Assembly (NCBI RefSeq): GCF_010389155.1
Contig: NC_057761.1
Span: forward strand, 25,194,210-25,258,209
Source of the DNA: Erigeron canadensis
Lineage: Eukaryota > Streptophyta > Magnoliopsida > Asterales > Asteraceae
Length of the DNA: 64,000 bases
Direction of reading: 5' to 3'
Made by a program: the position numbers and the translations under genes. Positions within the stretch are counted from its first letter, which is position 1; every line of letters starts with the position of its first letter. Below, in pieces: positions 24,546 to 37,194 of this stretch. The notes under the pieces are model-generated. The model was not told the DNA's origin. It made no database searches and was given only the letters and a program-made list of their open reading frames with translations.

Positions 24546-25520
24546 TCATGTTTAAAATGATAGACTAGTTTTTGGTGAGAACTTGGTGGGCACGGCTTGT
24601 CATCATAGAGTCTCTCTTGCAAGTTGCAACGAGAAGTGGTACTATAACGATGAGTTTTATCATTGCAAATAGCTTTTTTTTTAGTAGAGAATCACGGAAC
24701 GAGATGGCAAGGTAAATTTTGCTTAAAACTAAAAGGATCGTGATAAATTGAATCGGGTTGTTGTTTTCATGATAAACAAAAAGGTACATTATATTGGTTA
24801 TATATAAAGAGGGTTAAAGCAAAAATATTGTAATTTTATTCGGATAATCCTATAGATAATTAGACTGTATTATTGTCAACGACTCTCATAAATCTTTCCT
24901 TTCAAGTACTAGCTATATAGAAGGGTGTGTTAATGCATCATGCATGTGAGTTTAATGTGGTTATATATAATTTGAGTCGACAAAGACAAAGTTTGATAGG
25001 AAAAAATGCCAAAAAGATAAGTTGACAATGTAAACTCAGTTGGCATGTTCGATTATCGATTTGTCTTTTATTTCAAACACATTAATTATAAGGTTTAACT
25101 TTTTGAAATTTCGAATTTTTGTCTATAAACGTCAACCACGAGTCATAAGATTGGGCTCAAGGATAGGTCCCAAGAATGCATGTCGTTGATATTGATTTGT
25201 GGGTCACGAGACACGTGAGAATGTTTTTCTCTCTTAACGTCCAACACTAAAAGCTAGAGAGGAATCGATCATAATTTATCTTGGTTCTATTTCAGGTCGT
25301 CGTGTAACACGAAATGAACATTTTTTTTTATAACTCTAACAAGGGAAGGCCTCATGGTTGTGGAAAGAGCTAAACCAACAATAAAACTTTTTTTAAAAAA
25401 TAGACAAAAATGTAGCTCTAGTAAAACAATATATATTATGGAAAGAAAGCAATTTGTTTTAAGAAATGAGGTGGACATTGAGTTTTTGTAATTGTATAAA
25501 AGGCATGTCAAAAGATATAT
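24546..25520. other. Intergenic AT-rich DNA
   Basis: No gene or recognisable repeat was found. Short open frames at 24565-24789 and 25287-25511 (-) have no family likeness and AT-driven composition. Confidence 0.4.
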
Positions 25521-25529
25521 TATTTTAAA

Positions 25530-25685
25530 GAGTTTTGCTAAACGAAACCCTAAAGATTTTCGTTAAGATGTATTAAATAGTTGTACATTTACCATAAAAA
25601 TTAGGAGTGAGCTTTTGATATACAAACATACAACCTTTTTATGTACCTTCAGTGAAACACTAAGGGTTTTATTTAGCATTTTTCC
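25530..25685. mobile_element. Small MITE with 9-bp target duplication (MULE-like)
   Basis: A 156-bp element with terminal inverted repeats of about 22 bp (TGCTAAACGAAACCCT against TGCTAAATAAAACCCT). It is bounded by the exact 9-bp repeat TATTTTAAA at 25521-25529 and 25686-25694. Duplication length suggests a Mutator-type mover. Confidence 0.75.
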
Positions 25686-26055
25686 TATTTTAAATAGTAA
25701 TGAACCAGTTTTTAGGGTGCTCCATCCTCTATCCTTGTAAAGAGTTGGATCCGTCCTTGATCTGGACGCTTAAATAATCTTATGGGGTCTAGACCCTCTT
25801 TTAACTCTAGCTACAAACAAATGTTACTTGTATAAATTTTACATACTAGTTTAGATGCAACATCATATTATTATTAGGGTGTGGCAACCCAACCACAAGT
25901 GGCGAAGCCAGAAATTATAATTTGAATGGGCCAAAACTAAACAACAAGTAATAAAAGCTAAAAATTATCAAATTAAAATGATCAAAAAAACCAAAAAAAG
26001 CTAAGACAAAATAAATAAAAACAATTAAGGGTTTAGTATCTACAAATATAACTAA

Positions 26056-26278
26056 GAGGGTGTTTGGGAATACGTTTTGAATTGATTATCTGATTATTAC
26101 GTTCGTAAAACGCATATAATCTGAAAAAGTGTTTGTGTAAAAAAGTGATTATCTGCTATGAAAACGCAGTTTTAAAGAAGCATGTACATACCTGCTTTTT
26201 CAAAACGCAGTTTTGAAAACGCATAATCTATTTTGAAAACGCAAAATCTGTTTTGCAATCTCAATAACAAACACCCCG
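26056..26278. mobile_element. Tourist/PIF-Harbinger-like MITE nested in the hAT-like element
   Basis: A 223-bp sequence starting GAGGGTGTTTGGG and ending CAAACACCCCG, flanked by TAA on both sides (26053-26055 and 26279-26281), as expected for PIF/Harbinger MITEs. The interior is rich in AAAACGCA-type words in both orientations. Confidence 0.72.
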
Positions 26279-26293
26279 TAATTATTAAAGAAT

Positions 26294-26496
26294 GTTTATA
26301 GTGTGAAAAAATTAAAGTTATGTTCATCGTATGTAATTAATTTTTGAATCTTATGCATTGTATGTATTCGGGTATATGTGACAACCATATAAGCTGCTAC
26401 TTGTAACTTTTTTATTGGTGGGATACACACAATGCACAAAATTTTAAAGTTAATTACATACAATAAATACAACTCTAATTTTTTCACACTATAGAC
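26294..26496. repeat. Inverted-repeat unit of about 200 bp
   Basis: Arms GTTTATAGTGTGAAAAAATT and its near-complement at the right end enclose further matching TATGTAATTAA words. It looks like another MITE. No target duplication was recognised. Confidence 0.6.
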
Positions 26497-26930
26497 ATCC
26501 GTCCATAGTTAGTTACTTTCATAAATACTAAACCCAAATATTAAACATAAAACAAAAAATTTCAAAATCACAACATATATATCAATATATTAGTATACAT
26601 TTGTTAGACTAAAATAAAAAAGATAAAGAAACTTAATACAATGTACAAGTTAATATACCTAACTACTTAAGGGGCTGAGTTAGATTAAATCATTGAAATA
26701 AGTAAAAATGGCTATGAAAATTGAAAAGTCTATCAAAAACGACAGATATTTTTTTTTTATGGGCCAATTCAGTCATGGTATTTTTCTTTTCTATTTTGAT
26801 GGAGTGGGCCAACTATATAGAGAATCAATATTTGATAAATCTTTTACCCATGAATCATAAGTATAGTTCGTTTGTGAGGGTGGGCCTTGGCCCTCTCTAT
26901 TGCCAAGGTGGCTCCGCTACTGCCAACCAC

Positions 26931-27643
26931 TCATCACTCACTCACCACTCACTTTCAACCAATCACGTTGTGCCACCTCAAATCCATCACTCACTTACCA
27001 CTCACTCAATTTTTGATGGCATTGCCACTACTCACCCATCATTCACTACAATGTTATTTCTATATGTAAATGTATATGTGTATGTATATGGCTGTTGAGT
27101 GGAAGAAGATACATATGTATTTGAAAATATAGCCGTTGGGTAGAAGAAAAAAAAATTTCAGTTGCTTCTCAAAGAGACGTTATATGCCTCAAAATTCGTT
27201 CCACGCGTTTTCAAAATGGGTGTTCCCACCACCCAAAACCTTCCATGAGTGGGTCGTGTCGCGTTGACGGCAGTGTTTAAATGGGTGGTCAGATGACTCA
27301 CTACCGAGAACACTTGTCAATGCCAACACCCTTATCATGGTGTAGAGCAGCCGCTGGAGAACCACCATAGCCATCCATGGTAGTCAGAATAGCAGTAGCA
27401 GTAGCTCCAAAGCTCTTTGTTTGAGTTCATTCAAGATTTTGTAATAATTCTTGCCCTTCATAGCCGTCTAAATTTTCACAACAAATTAATAATCAAGTCA
27501 TTATATTTTTCAAGTAGCATTGTGCATACTTTTAAAGGTTATAAATATAAGCGTGTACTAGAATGACACTCGCACAATGCAACGGTTGTGGCGGCGATGA
27601 CGGTATGGTGGTGACAGCGATGGTGGCGTGGTGTAGGAAAGTG
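26931..27643. other. Intergenic DNA with short CACTCA-rich repeats
   Basis: From 26931 to 27040 the sequence is rich in ACTCACTCACC words, then has TGTATATG-rich DNA to 27090. No gene was supported; short frames here have simple composition. Confidence 0.4.
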
Positions 27644-27656
27644 ATTTCAAGGTAAC

Positions 27657-27844
27657 TTTTTTTTGTAAAGTTAGTTTCGATTCAGACGTGTTGGAGGCAA
27701 ATTTAATCAGCGATTTGCTGGACCTCCAACCCCTACTCATGGAAAATACCTTGAGATGAGAAACCCAATACTCGAACCTGAGACCTTGAGGAAAAACTTA
27801 TCTCCGGGCCAGGATCCACATAGTAGATTTAGAAGATACCCTAA
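27657..27844 (-). mobile_element. tRNA-derived SINE, copy 1
   Basis: Read on the minus strand, the 188-bp unit starts AGGGTATCTTCTAAATC, has a B-box-like AGGTCTCAGGTTCGAG, and continues through GGGGTTGGAGGTCCAG. It ends in ACTTTACAAAAAAAA. It is flanked by 13-bp repeats ATTTCAAGGTAAC (27644-27656) and ATTTCAAGATAAC (27845-27857) with one mismatch. A second copy with its own duplications lies at 62432-62603. Confidence 0.8.
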
Positions 27845-27857
27845 ATTTCAAGATAAC

Positions 27858-28959
27858 TAGTATAAATAGAAAGATATTCAAAAAAGAATAGGTACCAATG
27901 ATATTAATCATTATTAGTTCATTACAAATAAAATAATTATTTCGCATCTAAATCATTTAATGGTGGATTTGGTGTCATTAAGATACTTTGTTCAAAAATG
28001 TTCCTAACGTGAAATAGGTTTTCTTTTTGCTTCTTTAAAGTTTTGGATGGAAAGGCATGGGCTTGTCATTGTCTCCTCAACATACCTTGGGCTTATCATA
28101 CAAAACAGGCCCAATCTTTTCAATAAAATAAAAATGATCCAATATAAATCTGATAATGATTTTCCCATGGTTGATATGGTCTTGCACTTTTGCGTACAAT
28201 CTGCAATCTCAAATTCTCAACCCATATTACCAAAATTGGCTTATCGGACCTGAGTGAGTTTCATTGTTAAATGTAAATCTTTTTTTTTGCTGTAAAAGAT
28301 GAAACGAGCCTAGCCCGTTATACGAGCATCAGCAACGACGGTTATAGTAGAACATTTGGCCCGTTAGTTCGTAGGCTTATACAAAATATCAAACCCACAG
28401 TGGTTCGGCATGACTCCAAAAGGAATCTTAGATATTTTCCTCATTATGTTCTGAAGTGAAATCTTATGTCATGTGCCGAACTGATCTTTTGCCCACCTTC
28501 GTTCCGTTCCATTAATCGATTCTCAGAATCAATTTTATTCATTTATAAATCTTTAAGACAGCACATATGCTAACAACATATCAAATTCCCGATTAATGTC
28601 TGCGCGTTGTGAAATAAAACATATAATTGAACAACAATTTTTATTCAAAAAATACCAAAGAATAACTCAACAAACCACTTAGGTACGATGAACAAACATG
28701 TTAAGATGCTTGATTAATCATTGTACAGAATCAAAAAAACATGCAACTTTAAATATCATAAACATTATTATCACAAAATTACAACTCAACAACATTAAAC
28801 TATAATCCTCTATGCACATTCAACATCATAGGAAATTGGAACCCAAATTTCCTCCATTGTATGATTACTAAAAACTTTTTTAATTTTAACGGCATATTTA
28901 GGCTATGCGACAGTGTCTCTTCATGTACCTTGATTACTACGAGTAAATTCTTAATCCAT
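27858..28959. other. Intergenic region downstream of the anion-channel gene
   Basis: No gene was seen. The part next to 28959, up to about 28,700, probably holds the channel's 3' UTR, since it is AT-rich and directly follows the stop codon on the minus strand. Confidence 0.4.
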
Positions 28960-31143
28960 TTAAGGCAATGGAGCCTGGCTTTCAACATCTTTTGGGACGA
29001 CAGAAACCTCAACATCTTTCTCATCAGAAGTCACAAATTTAAGGTAATTTTCAATGTCTTTCTCGGAGCTTCCAGTCCTCCGATGGAACCATTTATGGTG
29101 AGGTTTGGGTTTTCGGTCACTGATAGCAATGGCAATGTCATTTGGGAGAAGATCTCGCAGTACAAACGCGTGCACAATGGTGGTTACCAATAGGCCAAAA
29201 ACCGTTAAGGTTGCAATTGTTGAGAGAGTAACTGCTAAAAATTTCGTCACAATGTTAGGTACTTCACTCGAGTATCTTATTGTTGCGATTGCAGCTCCGG
29301 TCATTGGAAAAGTATACGCCCACCACGCTAACGAGAACTTGAATCCCCTAAAGAAATTGACTCGAACAGCCTACATAACAACAAAAAACTACATTATTTA
29401 AATTCAAATACAGCTGTTTCTTTTTACGGCATCCTATCATACTCCTACTCCTAAATTACAGAGTTTTTTATTATTGAGCAAGCAGTATTCCAACATATGT
29501 AAAACAAACTAACCAGTGAAAAATAGAGAAACATGGCAATGAAGTAAGCGATTCTTGACCCATAATCGAACGAACCATTAATCTTGGCCCAAGCCATTGA
29601 AGCAACACTTGGAGCAGCAACAAACAGAAAGAAAACCGGATGAAGCTCTTTAGGCAGAGTTTCATTAGTCGGAAGTCTTTGATACAAAGTCACAAACAAA
29701 ACCGTGTAATGAGCCATTCCAACTGCAAAGAAGAAAATCGGGCCTTCTTTTAACCCCATAGACGCACCCAACAATGCGCCAACGAAATTCCCAACAACGG
29801 ATAAATGGTTAGACGGATTCGCGACTTTTGACAATCTCCTCTGCCCCCCAGACATCCATTGTCCATAAATCTTGAGTTCCAGGATAAAAAAAGGTGTCAT
29901 AAGAATATACCAAAGAAAATGTGGCAAATTTATTATCACACTAGATGGCACACCAATGGCTAAAAAGAGTAACGCGATCCATGGGGCGAAAAAGAAGTTA
30001 ACTCGAATCGGATGGTAATATTCTCGACGAACAGCTTCGAAATAGAAAATGATTTTAAAAATATATGCAGTGGCCACAGCAACAAAAAGAGCCACGGAAA
30101 TGAACCATAGCACTAGGTTCACTTTTAGGCTTATATGAAGGAAATGTGTTGAAGCTGTTGAAGCTAAATTCTTCCACATCATTGCCTGGCTGCTTATTCC
30201 GAGACATATACCGAACGACGAGATCGGATACCGGAGTAGAAACGGCCATTTTTTGTCTTCTGGGAGTATTATTTCCTCTGATGGCTGTTAAAAAAGACAG
30301 CAAAAATGTTAAAACCTTTGAGTCGGTGCTTATCTGGTTATTGCCTTTTTATACACAAAATAAGCATTTTTACCCAAGTGTTATACTCAAACCTTTTTTT
30401 TTTTTTTCATAAAACCGAATAAGCAGAACACTGTAAATAGCTTACCCTGAGAGTATCAAGCTCTGGTCCTTGTAGTGCATCGAAATATCGATCTGCCGTC
30501 ACGCTGCGTGGAGTGTTCACTTGTGACTCACCTGTTGGTTTTCCACGTAAAGTCGAGATTTGTCTCTCGAGTTTACCGGACCACGTTTTGAACGAGTTGT
30601 ATCTTTCGTCTTTTAGTTTATCGATTTTGGGATTTCTTGGAGGCCGGTTTGGGGATTTCCCAGTGGCCTCCAGCCCGACCGGCATGGGCATGGGTTGGGA
30701 ATAAAATTTAGTAGCTGAACTCGTGGCCGGTTTATTTTTGGCCACGAGTTCAACATCATCTCTAAATGCAACTTTTTTAGTATTTTGCAAGTGAGCTTCA
30801 ATAGGAGAAGGTGGCATGCTTATAGAAATTGAAGGCGTTCTATGGTGGTGCAAATGAACAATATCCAAGTTTTCGGATTCAGATTCGATTTTAATCCCTC
30901 CGGTATCCTAGTAAAATTAAAACAAAAAAATCAGTAAAAGCTTCATGAACAAAAATATAAACTTATATAAAAGAAATCATAACCTTAAATTATTAAAAAT
31001 ATAAAACTTACCATAAATCCAATATCTATCACATTTTGCTTCATTAAATTATCATCAAATCCCTCAATTTCATTAGCATCAATGGATCTAATTAGTGATG
31101 GGACTACTTCTTTCTTTGTTCCAGCACGATGGAGGACTTCCAT
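28960..31143 (-). CDS. S-type (slow) anion channel, SLAH2/SLAH3-like
   Basis: Four minus-strand exons join in phase: 31143-31012, 30907-30446, 30284-29514 and 29370-28960, about 591 residues. SLAC1/SLAH proteins are plasma-membrane anion channels (nitrate, chloride) activated by kinases; SLAH3 acts in guard cells and roots. The long hydrophilic N-terminus has VPSLIRSIDANEIEGFDD, GKLERQISTLRGK and ADRYFDALQGPELDTLR, which are SLAH features. The membrane domain begins EDKKWPFLLRYPISSFGICL. It carries the family blocks GNFVGALLGASMGLKEGP, FFFAVGMAHYTVLFVTLYQR, SVASMAWAKINGSFDYGS and FSLAWWAYTFPMTGAAIATI, with about ten hydrophobic segments. The tail VLRDLLPNDIAIAIS matches SLAH2/SLAH3 better than SLAC1, by memory. 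Splice sites are GT/AG and all phases are zero. The start was chosen because it opens the conserved N-terminal block; an ATG 51 bases further upstream, in the same frame, adds a hydrophobic stretch not expected here. Confidence 0.9.
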
Positions 31144-31700
31144 GACACAAAATATATACTTACAAAATAATCCTGTTACAAAATAAAACAACATTTGTCA
31201 TCATGATCTATAAAAACACAACCATCTTAGATTAAAAAAAAATATATTAAATTTCAAGTTTTATGACTTTATAATGGGATGAATCTCTGTCAAGTTCTTG
31301 TATCTTTGTGAATAATAAACATGATTTACTTTTGACAACATAATAACAACAACCCACATGACTATGTCCAAAACCCATGTGATATGTAATCTATGGAGCT
31401 AAAAATATGAAACTTAAAGTTGTACATTGGTGATACAAAATATGCTTACAAGATTTGTACCTTTAGCATATATTCACCAAGAACACTTGTATAGATAGGG
31501 AGAAAGATTTCAAAATCAATTTGGTTTTTGAGTTGTAAATGAAAGGAGACAAAAAAGTCAAGAAAATGAGAAAAACAGAAGTATGCACCTCTTTGGAGTC
31601 ATGTGTTATGTTGTATTTATAGTGCCTTCATACACCAATACTTCTTTCTAGTTTACTTCCTAACATATATCAAATATTATTTATGTTTATTATTTTATAC
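31144..31700 (-). promoter_or_regulatory. Upstream region of the anion-channel gene with TATA box
   Basis: A TATAAATA box on the minus strand lies at 31614-31621, about 470 bases before the start codon. That distance suggests a long 5' UTR, perhaps with an intron (a splice-acceptor-like CTGTAACAG lies at about 31171-31179). No other regulatory motif was assigned. Confidence 0.45.
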
Positions 31701-32149
31701 AAAGTTTTGGATCCATTATACATAAACTATCTATCATAATCATAAAATGTAAAACAAGTGAGTACATTCCAAGATACAGCTATCTCCCACAACAGTTAAA
31801 TGGTCATTAACATGATGGCTTGAGTGTTGAACAAATTACTCATACTTAAACAAGTTTTCCAATGACTCTTGCTACATATCATTGAGGTGAGGTATTTAAT
31901 AATTCAGGGATTTTGATAAATATAGTCGTTAAAGGTGAATAAAATAGCTATATAGTTATCATAAAAAATAAGTTTAAGGGATGAGTTTTTGATATGGATG
32001 GTAAAAAAGTTTTAATAACATTTTTCTAAATTCAATATCAATAAAACTTGTTGGCCGTGTAGAAATAATTTTATTAGAGAAAAGGATGATCAACGAACCT
32101 TTTATTCTGTCATAGTATCTCAAATCATAAAAACACCATTTGTTATGAT

Positions 32150-33118
32150 CAATGTTTTGAAAACCGGACCAGACGTTGAACCGGACTCACAAAAATTCAC
32201 TGGTCAAACCGGTCGGATCGGTCGGACCGTAGTTGGACCGGGTTTTGACGAAACATACATCTTTCCATGTAATACCATAAGATTTCTAGTTAAAATATAA
32301 CATAAGTTTAATAATATTAAAGTTCAAGTATTAATGAATAATAAACCAAAGTCTAACACAAAACACATGATTAACAAGTTCTATTATGAGTTTAAACACA
32401 TTCAAATGTCATCCAACATCAATAATCATTTTCTCTATTTTCTATTTAGTCTTGGCCATATTCAAATTAAGATACGAGTATATATATAAAATTTGACTAA
32501 TTCTCACATAAGACCACTTTGGAAAATACAAGTTAATTTTCTATAAGAAAATCCACAAATAAGCTCATTATTCAGCATTCTCATTCCTGCATCAGTAGTA
32601 ATGGCTTCTTGTTACCCCACTCAAAATCAACAATATAAGTTCCTCTTTTTTTTATCCCTCACGTTATTTCTTCAATTCATTTTTCAAACATGGATCATCA
32701 TCGATTTAGTTCTCCTATTTCATTCAATCCATTTTTTCAAATCTCTAACCAAAATCTTCCCCCATTTCATAAATCTAAAAAAATTCAGTTTCATCTTCTT
32801 CAATCTAATAATAATAATAATAATAATAAGTGACGAAGGTTGATCTTGCAGTGGATGTTGCGATCTACTCTAAATAGGATGAATTCATTATAAACGTAAG
32901 ATTTGGATCTTTTTCCCCCAAAAAATAGAAGAAAAACAACATAAAAAAGACGTTGACTTTGTTTGACTCGGTTCATAGCGGTTCGATAACGGTCCGGTTC
33001 GCACGGTTCAGTCTGGTTCTTACCGGTTCAGTCCAGTTCAATTTCCACCATTAAACCGGGGTCGGTTCGACCGGAAGTCTTGAAAAATCCGGTCCAACCG
33101 GCCGGTTTAAAAACATTG
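32150..33118. mobile_element. hAT-like foldback element rich in CCGGTT words
   Basis: The ends CAATGTTTTGAAAACCGG and CCGGTTTAAAAACATTG are inverted. The inner 100-190 bases on each side are packed with CCGGTC/GACCGG-type words in opposite sense. Flanks are GTTATGAT (32142-32149) and GTTATAAT (33119-33126), an 8-bp duplication with one mismatch. A short open frame at 32601-32843 and a (TAA)n run at about 32808-32829 lie inside. No transposase was seen. Confidence 0.7.
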
Positions 33119-33126
33119 GTTATAAT

Positions 33127-34249
33127 TTAAATCTTTTGTGACATTGGAACCTTAGAGTCAGTCTAATCCATAACAATTTAAAAACATTTAAAAACTAACA
33201 AATTAAATCACATAACTTGCATAGTGATGAAGAGTAGGAAGATTAATAAAAGTAATGGGAAACCATTTAAGAACTTTTTATTTATCAATTTACATATAAG
33301 GATAGTGTCGATCATCAACTTTGATTTGGAATGAGGTGAATATATAAAACTAAACAATATATTATATCAAAATTAATGTCTTTTTTTAGGAAAAAACCAA
33401 TGTTATTAATTTTAAAAATTTAATGTCACGTACATAATAAAATATTTACTAAAATTTCAAAATATGTTTAAGATTTGATGATTTCATTATTGTAATATGT
33501 TTGGGTATATATATTGTCAAATAAATATAGGATGATCCTATGTGGCAATGTTTAAGGATAACTTTAAATTAGGGAAGATGATTTAAACAGCTAGGATTCT
33601 TACTGTTTTAATAACGGTAAATTAAACTCAGTGACATGCCTTCTCGTATACCCAACCCCAATTAAAGAGGAAACTCATTATGTGAAAAACCATTGTCTCC
33701 GTTTCTAGGAGTATTTTGCTCACATCAAGATCTGAATCCAAGACCTTTCAGTTTTAGGTTCCACCATATATCAATCCATCTAATGATGATTGATTGGTAT
33801 TCAGATTTTGCGCTCCGAAAATAATAATGATGGGATGAGTCGATAACGCATCAGTAATCCAACTTTCGGTTAACTAGATTTTGCATTAATTATGTTGTAT
33901 TTCTGTGGATTAGGAAGAACAAAAATTAGTATATATATTGATTTTAGAGTAGATGAAATTCAAATAAATTAAATGTTGTTAAAAAGCTTTTAACTTGTGG
34001 TCTTGTGGATTATGAGCTTACCACAAACCGTGTTCTTTATTACCTGACACCATCTATGATTTATGTTCGGGATGTACGAAGTTTTTATTTTATTTTCAAT
34101 CTTTTAATGGCCTAATCCCTTTTTTAATTTAATGTAAATGTAAATATAAAGCTAGATTCAAGGAGTAAGTCTCGATGTAAACATATATACATATACAATT
34201 ATACATAATATAATTAAGTGCATATAAATATACAAGTTTGTGCAAATTA
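33127..34249. other. Intergenic AT-rich DNA
   Basis: No gene was seen. A stretch at about 33640-33800 has a tRNA B-box-like word on the minus strand (GGTCTTGGATTCAGATC) and may be a decayed SINE, but its ends are not visible. Confidence 0.35.
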
Positions 34250-34555
34250 TCTATACTCCTATATAAAAATTATCACCCCTTCCATTTTTAGAAATAGTTA
34301 CTCAAATATCACAGGGGAATTTACAAAATTGCCCCTTAATAAAAACCCACTATGGAAAGTGTTTTATAAATTACCAACTTTGCTCTTAATTAATTAATTT
34401 ACACCATAAACCCTTATATTAATACTTAACACTTTAAACCCTTATCTTCTAAAACTTTTCACTATCACAATTACATCAACCTACACCACCTGACACCGCC
34501 ACCACTAGACCGTCTTCTACACCGTCACCGCCGCATTGCGCAGGTACCATGCTCG
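34250..34555 (+). mobile_element. Short non-autonomous Helitron
   Basis: It begins A|TCTATACTCCTATATAAAAA. It ends with a GC-rich hairpin-like CCGCATTGCGCAGGTACC and CTCG|T, a variant of the CTRR|T Helitron end. The 306-bp body shares ACTTTTCACTATCACAATTA and CACCGCCACCAC words with 46043-46347, so both belong to one family. Confidence 0.6.
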
Positions 34556-34763
34556 TATTAAGAAGAAAAGAAGCTATATTTCCAAAACACATAGTGTGAA
34601 AGTCAAAATAGTATGCGTGATGCATTAGGACCCTTAAACACAAGAAGAGTACAGCTGCTTTATGTGAAAACGACTCGCATTAGATATCAACTTGTTAAAT
34701 AGACATTGACGTTTGATTTTAATTCTCGTATACGTAAAAGTTAAAATATCTTAATATAAAATA

Positions 34764-34800
34764 CTAGTTTTAATACCCGTACGATGTACGGTAGCTATAT
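34764..34800 (-). mobile_element. 3' terminus of a minus-strand Helitron
   Basis: On the minus strand the sequence reads CCGTACATCGTACGGG (a perfect short hairpin), then TATTAAAA and CTAG|T, the diagnostic Helitron 3' end. The element would extend rightward; its 5' TC end was not located with confidence (a candidate TCTATATAGATTC lies near 35110). Confidence 0.55.
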
Positions 34801-37194
34801 AGATTGTATCATAAATAAATTCGAATATGTCACATACATGATTCGTGTGTATGAAATAAATTATGATTAAAGTAAACCGATCATTGAAAGTAAATTATAA
34901 TAAACGGTAATGATAAACATAATATATGTTTAGTTAGAGTTTTGAATTTACCGTATTATTATAAGTAATATAAGCAATAAGAATTGAAAATTTGAAAAAT
35001 AAAAAGAAATATTAATGAGAAATGATCGATCAAATAAAGTTATAATAGGTTTTGTATCTATAAGCCAATAGTTAGAGTTTAATTCTAAGTCTAATAAAAA
35101 ATTTGAATCTATATAGAACTAAAAAAAATAATTTAATAAAATAAATAAATTAAAAAGACACGTATCGATTTAGAATTATACCACGTGTCGTTTTAAAAAT
35201 ATCTCAATTCTGTTTTAATTTATTGGTAGATTGTGTGTTCTCCACACATTATCTGGCTGGTAAACTAATTTTATTTTATTATTTTGAAAGAAAAAAACAT
35301 AATATTCGTTTGAGTGAAGAATGTACGTTTTCCACATAGATTTACATTTACTTGCATTTTGTTGTCAACAATGTTTACTTTGGAGAGGAATCTCACTTGA
35401 TACTACTTATTTGGTTTAAGTGTCTACAAAGCCAACTTTGCGAAAGTATATGTAGCTTCCTATTTCTATCGGATATCCATAGAAACGAAATAGAAACAAC
35501 CGAATGGAAAGCATTAGAACTTTTACTATATATGATCGTCAGCTAATTAGTGAAAACATGTTGGGAAAGATTAGTCATATACTTAAAATGAGATTAGTGA
35601 AAACAACTATTGTAATTCATGCTTATCTTGTTAGCTCAACAAATTGGGTTTGACTTTCACCATAATTAACTTTCTTTGCTATATCAGATTTGGAAAAGAT
35701 TTCGTGATACATAATTAGGAGTAAGGGTATAGTACCAACTTTTAGCAAATTGACAAGTTTTGGATCAATAGAAATATGTTGTGTGATTTTCAAAAAAATT
35801 ACCAAAACTTATCAAAAGATGTCAAATTGTGAGGAAGTGAGGGAACCGATGTGCTAAAAGGCCAAAACGTATCCAAAAAAAAAACTTTTTAAAAAATAAA
35901 AGCTAACAATGCTATGGTGAAAAAGAAACCGATGTGAGCCTCAAGCAACTCCGCTGCGATTGAATCCTTGTCATAAAGTGCCGAAAGAAAGGGTGTAAGC
36001 AAACCAATGTGCCAAATTGAACCGATGAAAAGTGTCGATGAAAACAACCGCTTATAGCCTTGCCCCTGATAACATTCAAGTTTAGAAGAAGCTCTAGATC
36101 GAGACTTAAATTTGAAATATATTTTGGGTAAATACTTTGAAAATAATAGTTAAGGAATAGTCCATAAAACTGAACACATGAATACCAGTTAGCTAGGCAG
36201 CGTGTACTTAATTTTTCTACTAAAAATTCAATGCAAACAGGGTACACTAGAGGATGAGAATATGCCAATTGTTCAACAGGACACATTCTCTAGAAATTAA
36301 ATAAGAAATGTCATGTCACATCAAAAAATTAAATATTAAAATCATAATAGTTGAACATCTAACAATAATCATGATCGACATGTGTTGTATAACGATAAAG
36401 ATTTATACAAAGTACAATAAATGAAGACAATTAAAGTGATTATGTGACATGTAGTTTTAAGATCAAAATGCTAAATGCATTAGCTTAACAAATTTAAATT
36501 ATTGTGATCCGCTGAATAAAAAAACTCGGTTTCAAATCAAACTTTTAATATGTTGAAATATAACATGTCTTTCAAAAAAGATAATATGGTTATGTAAAAT
36601 ATTGCTATTCATCTTATGTTCGGGAGACTTGTGGACTGTGCAATCTCTGATCGATTTTGATACAGGTTTATTATGGGGAAGAGTGGATTGTTATAAATCC
36701 AAATCTTTCAAAAAATATTATTTAATAAAATATTCATTGATTCTAACTGCTTTTTAAAATCATTAATACCGACCACCACACAAAAATGGGGTCAAATAGT
36801 CGATCATCAGACAATGCTAGCCAACTATCGTCACAGAAGAATCATAAACTAGTCTAACTTATGATTTCTAGGACACGATTTAGTTTTTGTTAATTAATAT
36901 ATTTTTGTATCATACGAGGTGAGTCAATGGGTATTCAATTGTGGTATCCGGGCTAAAGTTCCCTTCATTTACTTTTTTATTTTTTTTCACTTTTGTGCGT
37001 TGGATAGATTTAACCGAATTTGTTTAATAGACACCGGTGTAGGTATAGTTGTCCGAATACGACGCCGGAGACCTTCGATAATGGGCATTATGCCATTGTT
37101 ATCTAGGCTATAATGTTTTTGGGGTTTTGGATTTTGTCGGTGAAAAAGCAAAATGTCAAATATCAAAGAAAATTAGATGAGGCCATTTTAGTCT
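34801..37194. other. Intergenic AT-rich DNA (partly Helitron body)
   Basis: About 2.4 kb without a supported gene. The left few hundred bases may be the body of the Helitron ending at 34764. Short open frames (35352-35546, 35912-36286 minus, 36919-37113) have no recognisable domain. Confidence 0.4.

Larger units (their letters stand above)
25897..26922. mobile_element. hAT-like non-autonomous element with 8-bp target duplication, hosting nested MITEs
   Basis: The ends read AAGTGGCGAAGCCA and, inverted, CAGTAGCGGAGCCA, close to the CAGTGGCGGAGCCA ends often seen in plant hAT elements. The flanks are the exact 8-bp repeat CCAACCAC at 25889-25896 and 26923-26930. The 1,026-bp interior has no transposase. 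It contains a Tourist-like MITE (26056-26278) and a second inverted-repeat unit (26294-26496). Confidence 0.75.

Noticed and set aside
32601..32843. 80-codon open frame inside the CCGGTT foldback
   Set aside because: Phe/Ile-rich, ends in a (TAA)n run, and has no recognisable domain; not supported as a captured gene.
33640..33800. Possible third SINE with a B-box-like word on the minus strand
   Set aside because: No A-rich tail, no duplications and no similarity to the other SINE copies that I could confirm.
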